Assembly: GCA_016795465.1 (NCBI GenBank)
Contig: JAEUHK010000085.1
Location: 114,525 to 178,524 of the forward strand
Length of the DNA: 64,000 bases
DNA from: Verrucomicrobiaceae bacterium
Lineage (GTDB): Bacteria; Verrucomicrobiota; Verrucomicrobiia; Verrucomicrobiales; Verrucomicrobiaceae
Reading direction: 5' to 3'
Under the pieces are notes generated by a model. The model was not told where the DNA came from. It was given only the letters and a program-made list of their open reading frames with translations, and ran no database searches. Position 1 is the stretch's first letter. Each line of letters opens with the position of its first letter. Below, piece by piece: positions 27,301-34,782 of this stretch. Both the position numbers and the translations under genes were made by a program.

Positions 27301-28101
27301 TCAAAGCGTGAACTTCGGGCACTGGCCCATGAAGGCGCGGGGATTGTCCCAGGCGACGCGTTGGATCATTTCGGGGGGCCAGCCGCGGTGGCGCATGGCT
27401 TGCATGGTCTTGGGGACGGCGAGGGGATCGCTGATGCCCCAGTCGCAGGCGCTGTTCATCCAGATGCGTTCGGCTTGGCGGTGCTCCAGCATGTCGATGG
27501 CGCGGTGCGGGGTGCATTTGCTCTCGGGATAGAGCGTGATGCCGGCCCAGAAGCCATGATCGAGCACATGGTCGATGGTGTGCTCCTCGACGTGGTCGAT
27601 GATGACACGCTCGGGCTTGATCTTGGAGAAGTTTTTCAGCGCCTGGACGATGAGGTGCGTGCCTTTGAGCTTGTCCTCAAGGTGCGGGGTGTGGATGAGC
27701 ACGAGCTGGTCGTAATCCTGCGCGACTTGCAGATGGCGCTCGAAGATGGCGAGCTCGTTGCGGCTGTTTTTGTTGAGGCCGATCTCGCCGATGCCGAGCA
27801 CGCCGGGCTTGTCGATGAACTGCGGGATGAGGGCGATGACGTCCTCGGCGAGCTTGAGGTCCTCGGCTTCCTTCGGGTTGATGCAGAGCCAGCAGAAGTG
27901 CTTGATGCCGAACTTCGCGGCACGCTTCGGCTCATACTCGGTGATCTGGCGGAAGTAGTCGTAGAAGCCGTCGGCGCTGGCGCGGTCAAAGCCGGCCCAG
28001 AACGCGGGCTCGCAGATGGCCTGGCAGCCGGCGAGCGCCATGCGCTCGTAGCAATCCGTGGTGCGGCTGACCATGTGGCCGTGGGGTTCGATGTAGTTCA
28101 T
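27301..28101 (-). CDS. TatD-family metal-dependent hydrolase, EboB-like
   Basis: This is a 266-residue TIM-barrel protein starting MNYIEPHGHMVSRTTDCYERM. Metal ligands appear as PHGH, GEIGLNK (Glu), LIHTPH, IIDHVEEHT and the late Asp in SACDWGISDP. As I recall, VSRTTDDYE, EPAFW, FGIKHFCWLCINPKEA and SADWGVSDPLAVPKT are features of EboB, the TatD-like enzyme of the ebo metabolite-export clusters. No eboA, C, D, E or F gene is adjacent in this window. The reaction is unknown. The start at 28101 is preferred to 28116 because the conserved block begins there. Confidence 0.82.
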   Translation of the reverse strand: MNYIEPHGHMVSRTTDCYERMALAGCQAICEPAFWAGFDRASADGFYDYFRQITEYEPKRAAKFGIKHFCWLCINPKEAEDLKLAEDVIALIPQFIDKPGVLGIGEIGLNKNSRNELAIFERHLQVAQDYDQLVLIHTPHLEDKLKGTHLIVQALKNFSKIKPERVIIDHVEEHTIDHVLDHGFWAGITLYPESKCTPHRAIDMLEHRQAERIWMNSACDWGISDPLAVPKTMQAMRHRGWPPEMIQRVAWDNPRAFMGQCPKFTL

Positions 28102-28139
28102 CCCTGGGAGTTCCAAGTTTCAGGTTTAAAGTTTCAAGT

Positions 28140-28418
28140 TCAGGCCTTGAAGGCACCGATGGCACCTTGCATGGTGGCTTTGGCGATGGGTTCGGTGCTG
28201 GGATCGCTGAAGCTGAGGAGGACGTCCTTCGCACGCTGCGGTTTGTCTTGGGAAAGCAACGCGAGGGCGTTTTTGAGGGCCTGGACGCGGAAGTCGCCGT
28301 CCTGACCGGCTTTTTGGACGCGGTCGAGGAAGGCGGCGAGGTCGATGAGCTTCGAACGCGAGTCCATGAAGCCGAGATCGACCAGATTGACGGAGGTTGG
28401 GGGTGTCCAATCAGGCAT
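28140..28418 (-). CDS. Small protein of unknown function upstream of the EboB-like gene
   Basis: The 92 residues begin MPDWTPPTSVNLVDLGFMDSRSKLIDLAAFLDRVQKAG and end in Lys/Ala-rich helices (RVQALKNALALLSQDKPQRAKDVLLSF). No domain is recognised. It appears all-helical and soluble. It is 38 bp upstream of the EboB-like hydrolase on the same strand, and the gap contains short GTTTCAAGTT-type repeats, so the two are likely one transcript. Its start region overlaps the unused upstream extension of the divergent moeB frame. Confidence 0.68.
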   Translation of the reverse strand: MPDWTPPTSVNLVDLGFMDSRSKLIDLAAFLDRVQKAGQDGDFRVQALKNALALLSQDKPQRAKDVLLSFSDPSTEPIAKATMQGAIGAFKA

Positions 28419-28501
28419 GCAGGCAGACTAGACGGGGCATTTCGGGCCGCAACCGTGGGAATCGTTGCGCCCGCGCCGTGGCACGCCATCGTAAGGCAGC
28501 A

Positions 28502-29647
28502 ATGTCCGACCTGACCCCCGACGAACTGCGCCGCTATGCGCGTCACCTCGCGATTCCCGAATTTGGGATCGAGGGGCAGCGTCGGCTGAAGGCGGCGCGG
28601 GTGCTGTGCATCGGCGCGGGCGGTTTGGGGTCGCCGATCACGATGTATCTGGCGGCGGCGGGCATCGGCGGGCTTGGCCTGGTGGACCCGGATGTCGTGG
28701 AGGTGACCAATTTGCAGCGGCAGATCCTTTTTGGACAAAAAGACCTCGGCCGGAAGAAGCTCGACGCGGCCCGCGAGCGCCTGCTGGACATCAATCCGCA
28801 TCTCGACGTGCAGCTTTACCCTGAGCGATTCACGGCCGAGAACGCCATGCGCATCGCCGCGGACTATGACGTGATCATTGACGGCACGGACAACTTCCCC
28901 ACCCGCTACCTGAGCAACGACGTGGCCGTGTGGCTGAAAAAACCGAACGTGTATGGCAGCATCCTGCGCTTTGACGGGCAGGTTGGCGTCTTCGCGCCGC
29001 ATCTAGGTGCGCCGTGCTACCGCTGCATGTGCCCGCAGCCACCGCCGCCTGGCCTTGTGCCCTCCTGCGCGGAAGGCGGCGTGCTCGGCGTGCTGCCGGG
29101 CCTCATCGGCACGATGCAGGCGCTGGAGGCCATCAAACTCATCACCGGCATCGGCCAGCCGCTGCTCGGCAAACTTCTCCATCTCGACACGTTGAGCATG
29201 CGCTTCCGCACGCTCACGCTGCGCCGCGATCCGGACTGTCCGGTGTGCGGCGACAAACCCACCATCACCCAACCCATCGATTACGAGGGCTTCTGCGGCA
29301 TCCCCAAATCCCCCGCGGCAGCTCCCGACATGCCAGCCATGACCGTCCACGAACTCAAAGAGCTCCGCGATGCCGGAGACGACCACTTCCTCCTCGACGT
29401 GCGCGAGCCGCACGAGCAAGCCATCTGCCGCATTGATGGCGCCACGCTCATCCCTCTCGGCGAGCTGGAAAACCGCCTCGGCGAGCTGCCGAAGAACAAA
29501 CGCATTCTCGTGCACTGCAAAAGCGGCGGACGCAGCGCCCGCGCTGTCAGCCGCCTGCGCGAGCTGGGCTTCAACGACGTGTGGAATGTGTCCGGCGGCA
29601 TCATCGCCTGGGCACGCGAGATTGATCCCAAGATGTCTGAATACTGA
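28502..29647 (+). CDS. moeB: MoeB/ThiF-type adenylyltransferase with C-terminal rhodanese domain
   Basis: This is a 381-residue protein. The N-terminal ~265 residues form an E1-like adenylylation domain with the nucleotide loop VLCIGAGGLGSPITMYL, NLQRQILF, DGTDNFPTRYL and zinc cysteines in CYRCMCP and CPVCGD. Residues of roughly 285-380 form a rhodanese domain with LLDVREPHEQAICRIDGA and the active-site Cys in VHCKSGGRSARAV. Such MoeZ/MOCS3-like fusions activate and thiolate ubiquitin-like sulfur carriers (MoaD, ThiS or others). It starts at 28502 (MSDLTPDELRRYARHLAI). It overlaps the Trm112-like start by one base. Confidence 0.94.
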   Translation: MSDLTPDELRRYARHLAIPEFGIEGQRRLKAARVLCIGAGGLGSPITMYLAAAGIGGLGLVDPDVVEVTNLQRQILFGQKDLGRKKLDAARERLLDINPHLDVQLYPERFTAENAMRIAADYDVIIDGTDNFPTRYLSNDVAVWLKKPNVYGSILRFDGQVGVFAPHLGAPCYRCMCPQPPPPGLVPSCAEGGVLGVLPGLIGTMQALEAIKLITGIGQPLLGKLLHLDTLSMRFRTLTLRRDPDCPVCGDKPTITQPIDYEGFCGIPKSPAAAPDMPAMTVHELKELRDAGDDHFLLDVREPHEQAICRIDGATLIPLGELENRLGELPKNKRILVHCKSGGRSARAVSRLRELGFNDVWNVSGGIIAWAREIDPKMSEY

Positions 29648-29841
29648 TGAGCGACACCGCCTGGCTCGAAGACTTCCTCCCGCTGATGCGCTGCCCGGAC
29701 ACGCACCAGCCGCTGCGCCGTGCCACGGCCGAGGAATGCGCGAAGCATGGAGTCGAGGCCGCGCTCATCACCGAGGACGGTTCTCGGGTTTTCGTCATCG
29801 ACGCGGGCATTCCGATCCTGCTGCCCGCATCAGCTTCGTAG
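29647..29841 (+). CDS. Trm112-like small protein
   Basis: The 64-residue protein MSDTAWLEDFLPLMRCPDTHQPLRRA...ALITEDGSRVFVIDAGIPILLP matches the Trm112/UPF0434 fold. The usual N-terminal CPxC zinc motif is reduced to a single Cys (RCPDTH), so zinc binding is doubtful. The conserved C-terminal block YPIRDGIPILL is seen as FVIDAGIPILL. It is translationally coupled to moeB (TGATG). The 3' end overlaps the convergent NUDIX gene by 12 bp. Confidence 0.82.
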   Translation: MSDTAWLEDFLPLMRCPDTHQPLRRATAEECAKHGVEAALITEDGSRVFVIDAGIPILLPASAS

Positions 29842-30216
29842 CATCGCCACCACCGGCAGATCCGCCGGTGCGAGATCGTAGCTGGAAAGCTCCGCGAGAG
29901 TCACCCACGCGAGTGCCGAGTGCTCGTGTGGATGCGGCTCGGGGCTTGTGGGGGTCAATTGGCATACAAAAGGAATGAGGCGGATGCTGCCCCAATCGTA
30001 AGCATGTTCGCACGCGGGCAGTTCACGGATGATCTGCACCTCGCAGCCGAGTTCCTCATGCAGTTCGCGATGCAGCGCGGCTTCGGGCCTTTCACCCGGC
30101 TCTACTTTGCCACCGGGAAACTCCCACAGGCCTCCAAGCTTCTTGCCCTCGGGCCTGCGGGCGATCATGACGGTCTCACCGCGTTTCAAAATGGCACAAA
30201 CAACATCCACACTCAT
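29830..30216 (-). CDS. NUDIX hydrolase, MutT-like (8-oxo-dGTP diphosphatase candidate)
   Basis: This 128-residue protein has a complete NUDIX box, from GGKVEPGE to RELHEELG. The flanks resemble MutT: VVCAILKRGETVMIARRPEGKKLGGLWEFPGG, and the late VTLAELSSYDLAPADLPVV segment, which matches the end of MutT-type sanitising enzymes. It probably removes 8-oxo-dGTP or related oxidised nucleotides, but substrate range in this family is broad. It is a single leftward gene that overlaps the 3' end of the Trm112-like gene. Confidence 0.9.
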   Translation of the reverse strand: MSVDVVCAILKRGETVMIARRPEGKKLGGLWEFPGGKVEPGERPEAALHRELHEELGCEVQIIRELPACEHAYDWGSIRLIPFVCQLTPTSPEPHPHEHSALAWVTLAELSSYDLAPADLPVVAMLRS

Positions 30217-30253
30217 GTGGCGGATACTGCCAGCGTTCCGCGTGGACGCAATT

Positions 30254-30286
30254 GGAGCCGGGCGGCTCCCGATTCCGCCCGGCTCC
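30254..30286. terminator. Strong hairpin, possible bidirectional terminator
   Basis: GGAGCCGGGCGG (30254-30265) and CCGCCCGGCTCC (30275-30286) form a perfect 12-bp stem with a 9-bp loop. It lies between the NUDIX gene and the leftward propeller gene. On the + strand it is followed only loosely by T residues (TTGCTTTT), so factor-independent termination is uncertain. The rest of the 222-bp gap shows no gene. Confidence 0.5.
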
Positions 30287-30437
30287 GTCGTTGCTTTTGG
30301 GCGTCAACCCTCAACAGGCTAACAACCAATCACTCTCAAGACCCAGTTATGAGGGCTTGCGCCCGCAATCACTGTGCTGGCGTTAGATGCGGTGCCGTTT
30401 GGGTTGTTCAAAGCAGCGTGAAATTTTTTCGCTGGGA

Positions 30438-31943
30438 CTACTTCCGGCGGTTCAGAGTGTAGTAGGCCATGCGGTGCCAGATAGGCGTGCCGTCCTTCGC
30501 TTTGAGCTGAGGAAGCTCAAACTCATGCACATAGCCCTCGCGGAGGTTGGCGATGCTCATTTCGAGCGTGAGGCCGTCGTCGGAGAGCTTCGTGGCGGTG
30601 ATTTGGAGCGGTTTGGCGTCGAGTTCTTCACCGCCGTATTTGGCGGTGAAGGGGTAGGTGTAGCTTTGGCCGGTCAATTCGCCGAGAGAAGCTTGTTCGA
30701 CGGGGAGGGTGAAGGTGAAGCGGAAGCCGGTTTCGGTGAGTTCGAGCTTTTCCACGTCGAGCGGCGTCTTTTTGCTCCACACGATCTTTTGCAGGCCGAA
30801 GGGGCGGTTGCCTTTGCTGTTCCAGCCGCGGTTTGATTCGCCGACGACGAGCGAACCATCGGGCAGGAAGGTGAGCGCGAGTGCGGCGCATTGCAGTCCA
30901 TCGACGAAGGGAAAGCAGGCACCCTGATACTCGCCACCGACTTTTTCGAGGAAGACGCGGTTCACGCCACTGAGCACGAACTCGCCGACAAAGAGCTGTT
31001 TCGCGAAGGGACCGAATTTGCCGTCGCTGCGGTCACAAACGATGCCGGTGGCGCTCTGGCCCATTTTCACATACGGCAGCCACACCGCAGGCGGGCAGTA
31101 GCCGGGCACTTTTTTCATCGCCTCGGCCACCGTGATGCCATCGGGCTGCTTCGGCTGGATTTTCACCGGTGAATCCGGGCGCATGGCATCGGGGATGGAG
31201 TCCGCGTGGCTGAAGTAAGCGCCTTTCTTCGCGTGGAAGATGGGCGTGGTCGGCATCCAGTTGCCCTGCTGGTCGGAGATGAAGATATCGCCCTCGAAAT
31301 TCGTGCCGATGCCGCACGGCGAGCGAAACCCCGCGCACCACGGCTCCAGTTTGCCTTGCGGCGTGGTGCGCACCACCCAGCCGCGCCACAGCGTGTCGCC
31401 TTTCACCATCGGCTTGCCCATGCTGCAATTCAGCGAGGTGAAGATGCCGCCTTCAGCATCAAACACCGGCCCGTAAGCATACTCGTGGTAAGCGCCGCTC
31501 ACGCCCCAGCCCGTGGAGGCGGTGAGGTATTCATCGGCTGTGCCGTCGCCATCGGTGTCGCGGATCTTCGTGACCTCCGCACGCTGCGTGGCGAAGAGTG
31601 CTCCATCATGAAACGCGAGGCCGAGAATCTCATGCAGGCCGCTAGCGAAGCGCTGGAAGCCTTTTTCGCCTTCGATCCATACCTCGCCTTTGCGCAAACC
31701 GACCGCCAGCTTGCCTTTGTCCGTCACCGCGAGGCCGCTGGCTTCGAAATTCACGCCGGCAGGCATATCATACGTTTCAATGTGGTAGTAGTCCGACGAT
31801 GTCTGCGCCATCGCCGGGCTAGCCATGAGCAAGCACGCGAGAGCGTTTTGGAGTGCGCCGGCCCTCCGGCGCTTTCGAACGTCTCCAGGCCTGCGAAAAG
31901 CTCCAGAGGGCTGGAGCACTCCAAAACGCTTCGCGACTACCAT
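30438..31943 (-). CDS. Secreted beta-propeller (sorbosone/PQQ-dehydrogenase-like) protein
   Basis: This is a 501-residue protein with a six-bladed soluble sugar-dehydrogenase-like propeller: FEASGLAVTDKGKLAVGLRKGEVW, ATQRAEVTKIRDTDGDGTADEYL, GPVFDAEGGIFTSLNC, GEFVLSGVNRVFLEKVGGEYQG, LTFLPDGSLVVGESNRGW. Such domains are frequent in this phylum beside haem-c proteins. The start at 31943 (MVVAKRF) overlaps the upstream cytochrome gene by 7 bp. A family E palindrome occupies residues of about 5-34, between the start and the hydrophobic segment NALACLLMASPAMA, and supplies the positive RKRRR stretch. The substrate is unknown. Confidence 0.82.
   Translation of the reverse strand: MVVAKRFGVLQPSGAFRRPGDVRKRRRAGALQNALACLLMASPAMAQTSSDYYHIETYDMPAGVNFEASGLAVTDKGKLAVGLRKGEVWIEGEKGFQRFASGLHEILGLAFHDGALFATQRAEVTKIRDTDGDGTADEYLTASTGWGVSGAYHEYAYGPVFDAEGGIFTSLNCSMGKPMVKGDTLWRGWVVRTTPQGKLEPWCAGFRSPCGIGTNFEGDIFISDQQGNWMPTTPIFHAKKGAYFSHADSIPDAMRPDSPVKIQPKQPDGITVAEAMKKVPGYCPPAVWLPYVKMGQSATGIVCDRSDGKFGPFAKQLFVGEFVLSGVNRVFLEKVGGEYQGACFPFVDGLQCAALALTFLPDGSLVVGESNRGWNSKGNRPFGLQKIVWSKKTPLDVEKLELTETGFRFTFTLPVEQASLGELTGQSYTYPFTAKYGGEELDAKPLQITATKLSDDGLTLEMSIANLREGYVHEFELPQLKAKDGTPIWHRMAYYTLNRRK
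31843..31929. repeat. Family E palindrome inside the signal-peptide coding region
   Basis: The left half begins GCGTTTTGGAGTGCGCCGGC. The complement of the right half begins GCGTTTTGGAGTGCTCCAGC. The halves match except for four substitutions and one indel. Each half also folds on itself (CGCCGG/CCGGCG, CTCCAG/CTGGAG), and the substitutions keep these inner stems paired. Length is 87 bp, 29 codons, without a stop. Confidence 0.85.
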
Positions 31944-34108
31944 GACAAGACCTCCTTCGTTTGCTGTCCGTTGATGTTCATGATGTGCTCGAAGCCGTTT
32001 TGCGTCGGACGGAGCGTGTCTTCGACCTGCTGGCCGTTTTCGCGGTAGATGAAGGTGGGGATGCCATCTTTGCCGATGCGGTAGCCGCCGAAGGTGCGTT
32101 CGCTGGGGGCGGCGGGGAGTGGTTTCACATCGGTGCCGAGTGGTTTGATGGGCGGCATGGCGCGATCTTGCCAGTTGCTCATGGCATCGAGGAAGCGGCC
32201 TTTCCAGATGAGTGCCCACCGGCCTGTTTTGCCATCGAAGGCCGCATTAAGACCGCCGGGGTAGCCGACACCGATGGCGTGAGTGCCGACGCCTTCGATG
32301 AAGCTGCGGAAGACGATGGGCTTGTCGCTCGGTTTGAGCTCGAAGTCGGCGGCGGAGGCGAGTCCTTCCGGCAAAGGCTGGCCTTCGACCTCACGCAGGT
32401 AGGTCCAGATGCTCTCGATGTCTTTGTCGGCGGTTTTGCGGCCCACAAACATCGGCGGCATCACGGTGCCGGGCTGCGTGACCTGCGGATTGAGCAGCAG
32501 CTCTTTGAAATACTCGGGCTGGAGTCGCTCGACAGTGTGCGTGAGGCGAATGACGGGCGGGCCGAGCGATTTGCGGTCTTTGAGGCCGTGACACGACACG
32601 CAGGCAAGGCCCGTGGCACCGAGCAGTTTGCGACCAAGCTCCGCACGATGATGTTTTTCGAGGCCGCTGACGTCGATCTTTACCGGTTGGTCGAGTTTGT
32701 CGGCCTCGTTGAAGGCGCTGATGAGCATCTCGGTCTGCGCCTGACCGAAGTTCGGCATGCGCGTGTCCATGTAGGGCCGCACGCTGCCGTTTTGACCCCA
32801 GAGGATTTTTTCAAACCAGCCTCGCGTGAGCTTGCGACCGACTTTGTCGAGGTTTGGCGGCAGATGCGCGAGTTCGCCGAGGGATTCGGCGGTGGGATCG
32901 TTTACGCCGAAATATTGCGCCCGTGGATCTTCCGGGCCGCCTTTGCCATCGCGGTCATGGCAGGCGTAGCAATTGAGACGGGACATCTGCCAGTCGATTT
33001 GCTGCTGCGCGGTAAGTTTGGGTGCGGGCTTCTGGATTTCGGTGAGCGCGAGACGCAGGGCGCGTTTTTGGAGATCGTTCAAATCAAAGCGTGGCGTGCC
33101 GGTGGGCTGTTTTTCGGCGAGGCAGCCTGCGTTGGGGTTTTTGAGGACTGGCTTTTGACGAGGTTGACCTAATTGACCTGATTGATGGCAGGCAATGCAA
33201 TTCATGGCGGAAAAGAGCGCTTTGCCCTTTTCGATGCCTTGTTTCGGAATCTTCAGCGCAGCGCGGGCGGTGGCCTTTTCGGCGATGCGGCCGGTGTGGA
33301 GGTAGGCGGCGAGATCGGAGGCTTCCTGCTCGCTGAGGCGCATGTCGGGCATGCGACCGGCGGGGCGTGTGTGGAGCGGATTCTTCAAAAAGGCGGCCAG
33401 CGCGTTGAATTCATACGCGTCGGCCAAAGCGATGGGCACGGAGGCATTGCCCGGTTTTTCGACTTCGGCATCCGCAGGCACTTTCGGAGGCCGCACATCG
33501 AGCGCGGGCTCGTGGCAGGCCACGCAGCCGACTTTGTGATACAGCTCTTTGCCGCGCTCGGCATCGCCCGCGGGCATTTTCGGCGTTTCGGCCTTCAACG
33601 CGGCCAGATACTCGACCAGCGCTTCGACCTTCTCGTCATCACCTTCCTCACCGTCGAAGAGTCCGGGCATTTGCGTGCCTTTTTTGCGATGCTGCGGGCT
33701 GCGAATCATGAGCCAGAGCGTGTCTTCATCGAGCCGAGAGCCCACGGCACTCAAATCGGGCGCAGGCTTCGGTTTGAGGCGCTCCTGCCACGCTTTCGGC
33801 ACCGCGTGGCACGCAGTGCAGTTCAATTCAGCCATCAAGAGCAATCCGCCGGTGACGAGATGCTCATCGGGGTCTTCGGGCAGATTGAACTGATCGAAGT
33901 TGAAGACGTAGGCGTGGTTGATCGGTTCGGCTTGAAGCGGGTGAGCGTGAGCGGGAATAGAGCCGAGGAACGTGGCGAGTAGAAAATGACGAATGAGGAA
34001 TGGCGAATGACGTAGGAATGACGAAGCTCGAATGTCGAAGGTGGGGCGCATGGCTTCGGAGTTCGGCATTGGGGCTTCGTTCGTCATTCGGTATTCTGGT
34101 TTCGTCAT
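31937..34108 (-). CDS. Exported multihaem c-type cytochrome (five CxxCH)
   Basis: This protein of up to 723 residues has five haem-binding motifs: CTACH, CVACH, CIACH, CYACH and CVSCH. They are spread over several cytochrome-c-like domains (GRMPDMRLSEQEASDLAAYL, VMPPMFVGRKTADKDIESIWTYL). The C-terminus is a beta-rich segment ending YRENGQQVEDTLRPTQNGF. The signal sequence is FLIRHFLLATFLGSIPAHA. The N-terminal coding region is made of family A repeat, so the true start is ambiguous (34108, 34087, 34066 or 34051). It overlaps the downstream propeller gene by 7 bp, so electrons from the propeller may pass to this cytochrome (inference). Confidence 0.88.
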   Translation of the reverse strand: MTKPEYRMTNEAPMPNSEAMRPTFDIRASSFLRHSPFLIRHFLLATFLGSIPAHAHPLQAEPINHAYVFNFDQFNLPEDPDEHLVTGGLLLMAELNCTACHAVPKAWQERLKPKPAPDLSAVGSRLDEDTLWLMIRSPQHRKKGTQMPGLFDGEEGDDEKVEALVEYLAALKAETPKMPAGDAERGKELYHKVGCVACHEPALDVRPPKVPADAEVEKPGNASVPIALADAYEFNALAAFLKNPLHTRPAGRMPDMRLSEQEASDLAAYLHTGRIAEKATARAALKIPKQGIEKGKALFSAMNCIACHQSGQLGQPRQKPVLKNPNAGCLAEKQPTGTPRFDLNDLQKRALRLALTEIQKPAPKLTAQQQIDWQMSRLNCYACHDRDGKGGPEDPRAQYFGVNDPTAESLGELAHLPPNLDKVGRKLTRGWFEKILWGQNGSVRPYMDTRMPNFGQAQTEMLISAFNEADKLDQPVKIDVSGLEKHHRAELGRKLLGATGLACVSCHGLKDRKSLGPPVIRLTHTVERLQPEYFKELLLNPQVTQPGTVMPPMFVGRKTADKDIESIWTYLREVEGQPLPEGLASAADFELKPSDKPIVFRSFIEGVGTHAIGVGYPGGLNAAFDGKTGRWALIWKGRFLDAMSNWQDRAMPPIKPLGTDVKPLPAAPSERTFGGYRIGKDGIPTFIYRENGQQVEDTLRPTQNGFEHIMNINGQQTKEVLSW

Positions 34109-34113
34109 TTTAG
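33985..34113. repeat. Family A repeat supplying the N-terminus of the cytochrome gene
   Basis: ATGACGAA/TTCGTCAT units flank this block, and its right edge (TTCTGGTTTCGTCATTTT) matches the copy at 163-262. On the minus strand it provides the candidate start codons and first ~40 codons of the cytochrome frame, ending just before the hydrophobic signal core. It also touches the stop of the DJ-1 gene at 34110. Confidence 0.78.
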
Positions 34114-34685
34114 ACGCCCATGCGTGCTCTTTCCTGATCCAGCGCCTTGATCCACGGGCCGACGAAGTGGCCGCTGTCATGATAGGTGCGTCCTGAATAC
34201 ATGTGCTGGTCGATCACGCAGGGCTCGTTGACGTAGATGCCGCCGCAGATTTCGAGGTCGAATTTGCACTTCGCGACGGTGGCCATGCGCAAGCCTTTGA
34301 CGATGTCGGCACGGGCGGGGATCTCCACGCCGTGGCAGACGCTGGCGCAGGGCTTTTTGTTGTCCCAGAACCATTTGGTGATGCGCAGCAGGTCGGCGTC
34401 TTCGCGGATGTATTCCGGTGCACGGCCGCCGCTGAAGAAGATGCCGACGTATTCCTCGGGCTTGATGTCTTTGAAGGCGATGTCGGCGTCGATGCTGTAG
34501 CCTTCCCATTCCTTGGTGATGGTCCAGCCGGGTTTCACTTCATGCAGCACCATCTGATACTTCCGCTTTTCCGGCGCGGCGACGACGGGTTTGTAGCCGC
34601 CTTCGATCAGGCGGTAGAACGGGTAGAGTGTGTCAACGGTCTCGGTGGCGTCACCGACGATGAGGAGGACTTTGGCTTCGGGCAT
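34110..34685 (-). CDS. DJ-1/PfpI family protein
   Basis: The 191 residues start MPEAKVLLIVGDATETVDTLYPFYRLIEGGY. The class-I glutamine-amidotransferase-like fold shows GIFFSGGRAPEYI and the nucleophile elbow PCASVCHGVEIPA with Cys before His. The acid in the first strand region, D/E ATETVD, fits the DJ-1/PfpI pattern. Members are proteases, glyoxalases, deglycases or chaperones, and no choice can be made here. The frame is open to 34739, but the conserved start is at 34685. A family B repeat arm precedes it. Confidence 0.88.
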   Translation of the reverse strand: MPEAKVLLIVGDATETVDTLYPFYRLIEGGYKPVVAAPEKRKYQMVLHEVKPGWTITKEWEGYSIDADIAFKDIKPEEYVGIFFSGGRAPEYIREDADLLRITKWFWDNKKPCASVCHGVEIPARADIVKGLRMATVAKCKFDLEICGGIYVNEPCVIDQHMYSGRTYHDSGHFVGPWIKALDQERARMGV

Positions 34686-34686
34686 G

Positions 34687-34719
34687 GGGAGTGGAGTGGT
34701 GGAGTTTTGGAGCGATGTG
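34687..34719. repeat. Single arm of family B repeat
   Basis: GGAGTGGTGGAGTTTTGGAG occurs here. The same bases appear as the complement of the right arm at 57591-57656. It lies in the 5' region of the DJ-1 gene, just before its start codon. Confidence 0.6.
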
Positions 34720-34782
34720 ATTACGGGCAGGGGGAACAACCTTCATTCAGACTTTGCGCCGTGCTTTGCAGCAAATGCGGCA

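Noticed and set aside
28102..28139. GTTTCAAGTT-type short repeats between the EboB-like gene and its upstream gene
   Set aside because: A suggestive low-complexity stretch without a clear unit or second copy in the window.
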